Part shown: in pieces, positions 18,480-20,933 of the stretch
Layout: every line of letters starts with the position of its first letter
How positions within the stretch are numbered: the stretch's first letter is position 1
Source of the DNA: Silene noctiflora
Lineage: Eukaryota > Streptophyta > Magnoliopsida > Caryophyllales > Caryophyllaceae
Length of the DNA stretch: 20,933 bases
Assembly (NCBI GenBank): GCA_009801015.1
Contig: VHZZ01000006.1
Span: forward strand, 419,054-439,986
Direction: 5' to 3'
The notes under the pieces: model-generated
Told to the model about the DNA's origin: nothing
The model's database searches: none
What the model saw: only the letters and a program-made list of their open reading frames with translations
Program-made: the position numbers and the translations under genes

Positions 18480-18758
18480 TATAGATACAAAACATAGACC
18501 TTGCAGAGAGGTTCGGTCAGGTCGTTTTTGTCAGGTCATTAGATATGCATTCAGGTTCAGTTAGGTAGGATCAGATTCAGTTAGGTCGGGATATTTTGGA
18601 GTCGCATTAGCGAGTCAGTTTGGGACAGGTATCATTTGAGGAGATTCGAGGCGGAACAAGTCAAGTCACATGGCTTTCTCCCATTTTTACCAAGTCAAGA
18701 CGAGTCACAACTCACAAGGTTCGGTTCCATTGATGAAAACAGTGCACAAGGGTGTTGT
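18480..18758. repeat. GGTC/GTCGGG-rich degenerate repeat
   Basis: Many short copies of CAGGTC, TTAGGTCGGG, AGTCAGTTTGGG and CAAGTCA follow one another without a clean period. Similar complementary blocks (ACCCGA, GACCC) fill the introns of the neighbouring U-box kinase gene. This suggests old members of one dispersed repeat family. It forms the 3' flank of that gene. Confidence 0.35.
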
Positions 18759-20933
18759 TCAATACTTGCAAAGCCATTCTTGAATAGCAAGCCTCAAAGA
18801 ATGGTTTGCTGTAAGATGCAGGTGATCTAGTTTCAAATTGGTCATCGGAGAAGTTTCCCTTCCGTTTTCTAACCATTCTCGGATGGCTTCTCCTTCGTAG
18901 GTAAACCCGTCTGCTGCTACTTGAGGATCGCCCATGATCTCCTGAAATAAAAGGATCCCAGTTCAACAGCTTCATGTCAGACAGTATAATTTCAGATTTC
19001 AACAATATATGATGTCCTAAATGCTTGTCTATGGATTAAAAGTATAACCATCCCGAATCTGACTCGATGAACAGAATATCACGAAGTCACGAACTGACCC
19101 AGTTTGACCTGTAGTTAGCCCAAACATTGTTGGACTCAAAATTGACACCTCTCGACCTGATAATGCAACTTGAAATGACTTTTGAAATTAAACCTAAATT
19201 TATCTAAACACCAAATAAAAAATTCTTAGCAATGACCCAACACCGACTTGAATGACTTGTACCAACCTTACCCTTACAACCCGAATGACCCATTTGCTAG
19301 GTCTAGCATTGGCCAGTGTTAAAACATTATGTTTCAGCAGCAACTAGTTTTTAGGGGTGAAAAATCTGATTTGGTGGGTCCTTTAAAATAGTACGGCGCC
19401 ACGAGTTCAGGATAAGCATTAGACTGCAAACTTAGTAAAAACAACTAACCTGAAGAATAGGACACAAAAAGAAAGACGGGGCTGGCTGTTGCTCTTGAGA
19501 CATGTGTAGCTGTTGCAGCTCTTTCACCAGAGATGGTGTCAATTCTGGCCGGTCCCGGCTGTTGGGTTCACAGAACCTCAAAGCCGTATCTGCTAATTTC
19601 TCAGCCACAAATGGTCCCCAATTTCCTGCAGATGGGTCCAAGATCGAGGCTAACCTGCCACTTGACACTGCTCTACGAGCATTGGCAACCAATCTTACTG
19701 GAGGCAGACCAGTCAGCAACTGTAGCATGACAACCCCAAAGGCGTAAACATCAGACTTCGGGGACAACAATCCTGCTCTATGGAGTTCGGGGTCTGTATA
19801 TGGGAAGGCGCCCTTGGATTCTGGAAAATATCGAAAATTAGGGCAATCAATGTTGTCTTGGGATAATAGCCTAGAGATCCCAAAATCACATAATTTACAG
19901 TGTAATTCAGGATCAAGGAGGATGTTTTCAGGTTGGAGATCACCATGGACGATCTTTTCAGGATGAGAAGTGTGAAGGAATAAAAGGGCAGTTGAAATTT
20001 CAGAAATGATTCTAGCGCGTATCTTCCATGGAAGAATGTTGCGTTTTTGAAAAAGACGGGACTGGAGGGTATCAGGAACATAATCATATACAATGGACCA
20101 TGCTTCTGGGCATGCACCCACTAGATTAATCAAATGAGGATGTCTTAGATTGCCAAGAACTTCAACCTGCAAGATTTAAACAGCTCATTTAAGCCAATAA
20201 CAGTAGATCATGCTCTGAGTAAACCGTAAAACCGGGCAAAAATAACCCGACGCAAATAACCTGACATCATTCATATTAAGACCTGAACTGAAAACCTGAG
20301 CTGACCCGACAAACCCAAAAATTTGGGGAACCATAACCGTGCAACCCAAGGCCAAACCATAAAAAGTTGACAACACTATCTGCCCCAACTTGACCGAGCT
20401 GATCCATGACCGGCCAACCAGATACCGAATCAACTTGATGGAAGACTCAATATCGAATTAAATAATGATCCAAATAAGACCAAACTGAAATCTTAATATT
20501 TTTAACTTCAATCTTAAACATGAAATTATAGGTCAAACCTTAAAACATAAGATAAATGTAAGCTGGTAACTGTCTCACTGTCTGGACAAATGAACAAAAA
20601 TGGGTCCAACCACGAACTGATGATGACGACCCGACATTGGTCACATGACACGAGCTCAACTCGACTCAAAGGATAGCGAACCAGTAAAATCTGAACCGAT
20701 ATGACCCGACCACGTTTAACCGACTCAACTGACCTGATTTCCACATAATACTGGCTATCAAGACTCCAAACTAATTAAATAAACAAAGAAAAGAAAGAAA
20801 CCTCTTTTTGAAACTGTGATGGAGCTTGAATATTATGTGCATGCAACCTCTGTATGGAAATAGTTCTACCAAGCAGTTCTCCCTTGTACACGCTACAAAA
20901 CCCTCTTTCACAGATTTTAAAACTTTCTGAAAA
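18759..20933 (-). CDS. U-box kinase (plant PUB33/35 type), C-terminal part, cut at window edge
   Basis: Three exons are visible: 20933-20802 (open at the edge), 20166-19450 and 18941-18759. The joins AAAGAG|GTTTCT / TTGCAG, and CTTCAG|GTTAGT / TTTCAG, are both phase 0. The visible 343 aa hold a kinase domain, then a short linker and a C-terminal U-box starting SFFLCPILQ|EIMGDPQVAADGFTYEGEAI and ending with LRLAIQEWLCKY. The U-box recruits E2 enzymes, so the protein is probably an E3 ubiquitin ligase; the family's N-terminal USP-like and coiled-coil parts would lie beyond the window. In the kinase, DFG (CDFGISRLL) and the catalytic Asp/Asn (HGDLQPEN) are present, but the beta-3 lysine is replaced (RTISIQRL where family members have VAIK), the loop lysine is Gln, and the glycine loop is altered (CERGFCSVYKG). 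It may be a pseudokinase. Both introns hold degenerate repeats. Confidence 0.88.
19060..19306. repeat. Degenerate ACCCGA/GACCC repeat in the U-box gene intron
   Basis: It lies inside the intron at 19449-18942. It ends ACCCGAATGACCCATTTGC then TAGGTCTAG, which looks like the right end of a hAT-type element (inverse TAGACCTRGCAAA). A partner left end was not found. Confidence 0.4.
20167..20801. repeat. Intron of the U-box gene filled with ACCCGA-type repeat
   Basis: The 635-bp intron is dominated by short variants of AACCCGAC, GACCCGAC, AACCTGA and CGACTCAAC, for example near 20245, 20300, 20390, 20650 and 20705. Several minus-strand frames cross it but have no protein character. Confidence 0.5.

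Noticed and set aside
19502-20117. Frames overlapping the kinase exon in other phases
   Set aside because: The kinase frame with HGDL and DFG motifs accounts for this sequence.
1-20933. LTR retroelement or other virus-like remnant
   Set aside because: No paired long terminal repeats, primer-binding site or recognisable gag/pol-type translation was seen. All recognised elements are small non-autonomous DNA transposons.
1-20933. tRNA, rRNA or snRNA genes
   Set aside because: No cloverleaf with A/B boxes, rRNA core or plant snRNA upstream element was noticed by eye; a tRNA or covariance-model scan was not possible.

Overview
The window is nuclear DNA of a flowering plant. The genes have GT-AG introns and plant-specific families: a P-class PPR protein, a TON1-recruiting-motif protein, a U-box kinase and a plant-type metallothionein tail. 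The spaces between are AT-rich and full of small non-autonomous DNA transposons (Helitron, Stowaway, hAT-like and Mutator-like foldbacks). Several repeats carry GAGACGGT/ACCGTCTT cores; I take this as a weak hint of Caryophyllales, from memory of such repeats and not proven. A few N bases (5345, 5358, 5364, 5366, 5434, 7681) show this is a draft assembly.

Layout. 1-1220: intergenic, with two MITE-like elements and a small Helitron. 1221-2454 (+): two-exon kelch-repeat protein of 380 aa. 2900-4906 (-): two-exon mitochondrial PPR protein of 531 aa, convergent with the kelch gene. 5199-6113: a hAT-like MITE and a probable Helitron. 6782 to about 7120 (-): a very small metallothionein-like gene whose only coding exon gives 21 aa with six cysteines. 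7260-7790: a Mutator-like foldback MITE just upstream of that gene. 7956-9460: unresolved coding-like pieces. 9696-12290 (-): four-exon TRM/DUF4378 protein of 564 aa, with a minisatellite in its second intron. 12629-13178: a Helitron between two copies of a 31-bp sequence. 13180-15560: gene-poor. 15565-15752: a long hairpin MITE in the promoter of the next gene. About 15895-17105 (+): mitochondrial ribosomal protein bL33 with a 5'-UTR intron that contains a Stowaway MITE. 17487-18378: half a Stowaway and an AT-rich Helitron tail. 18759-20933 (-): C-terminal part of a U-box kinase, cut by the window edge.

The genes are unrelated in pathway, as is usual in plants. Two products (PPR and bL33m) are expected in mitochondria and both bear on organelle gene expression, but nothing suggests co-regulation. 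Exon joins were worked out by hand from reading frame, splice sites and, for the PPR and U-box genes, remembered family sequences. All five multi-exon protein models keep the frame across every join. The most unusual item is the miniature metallothionein.
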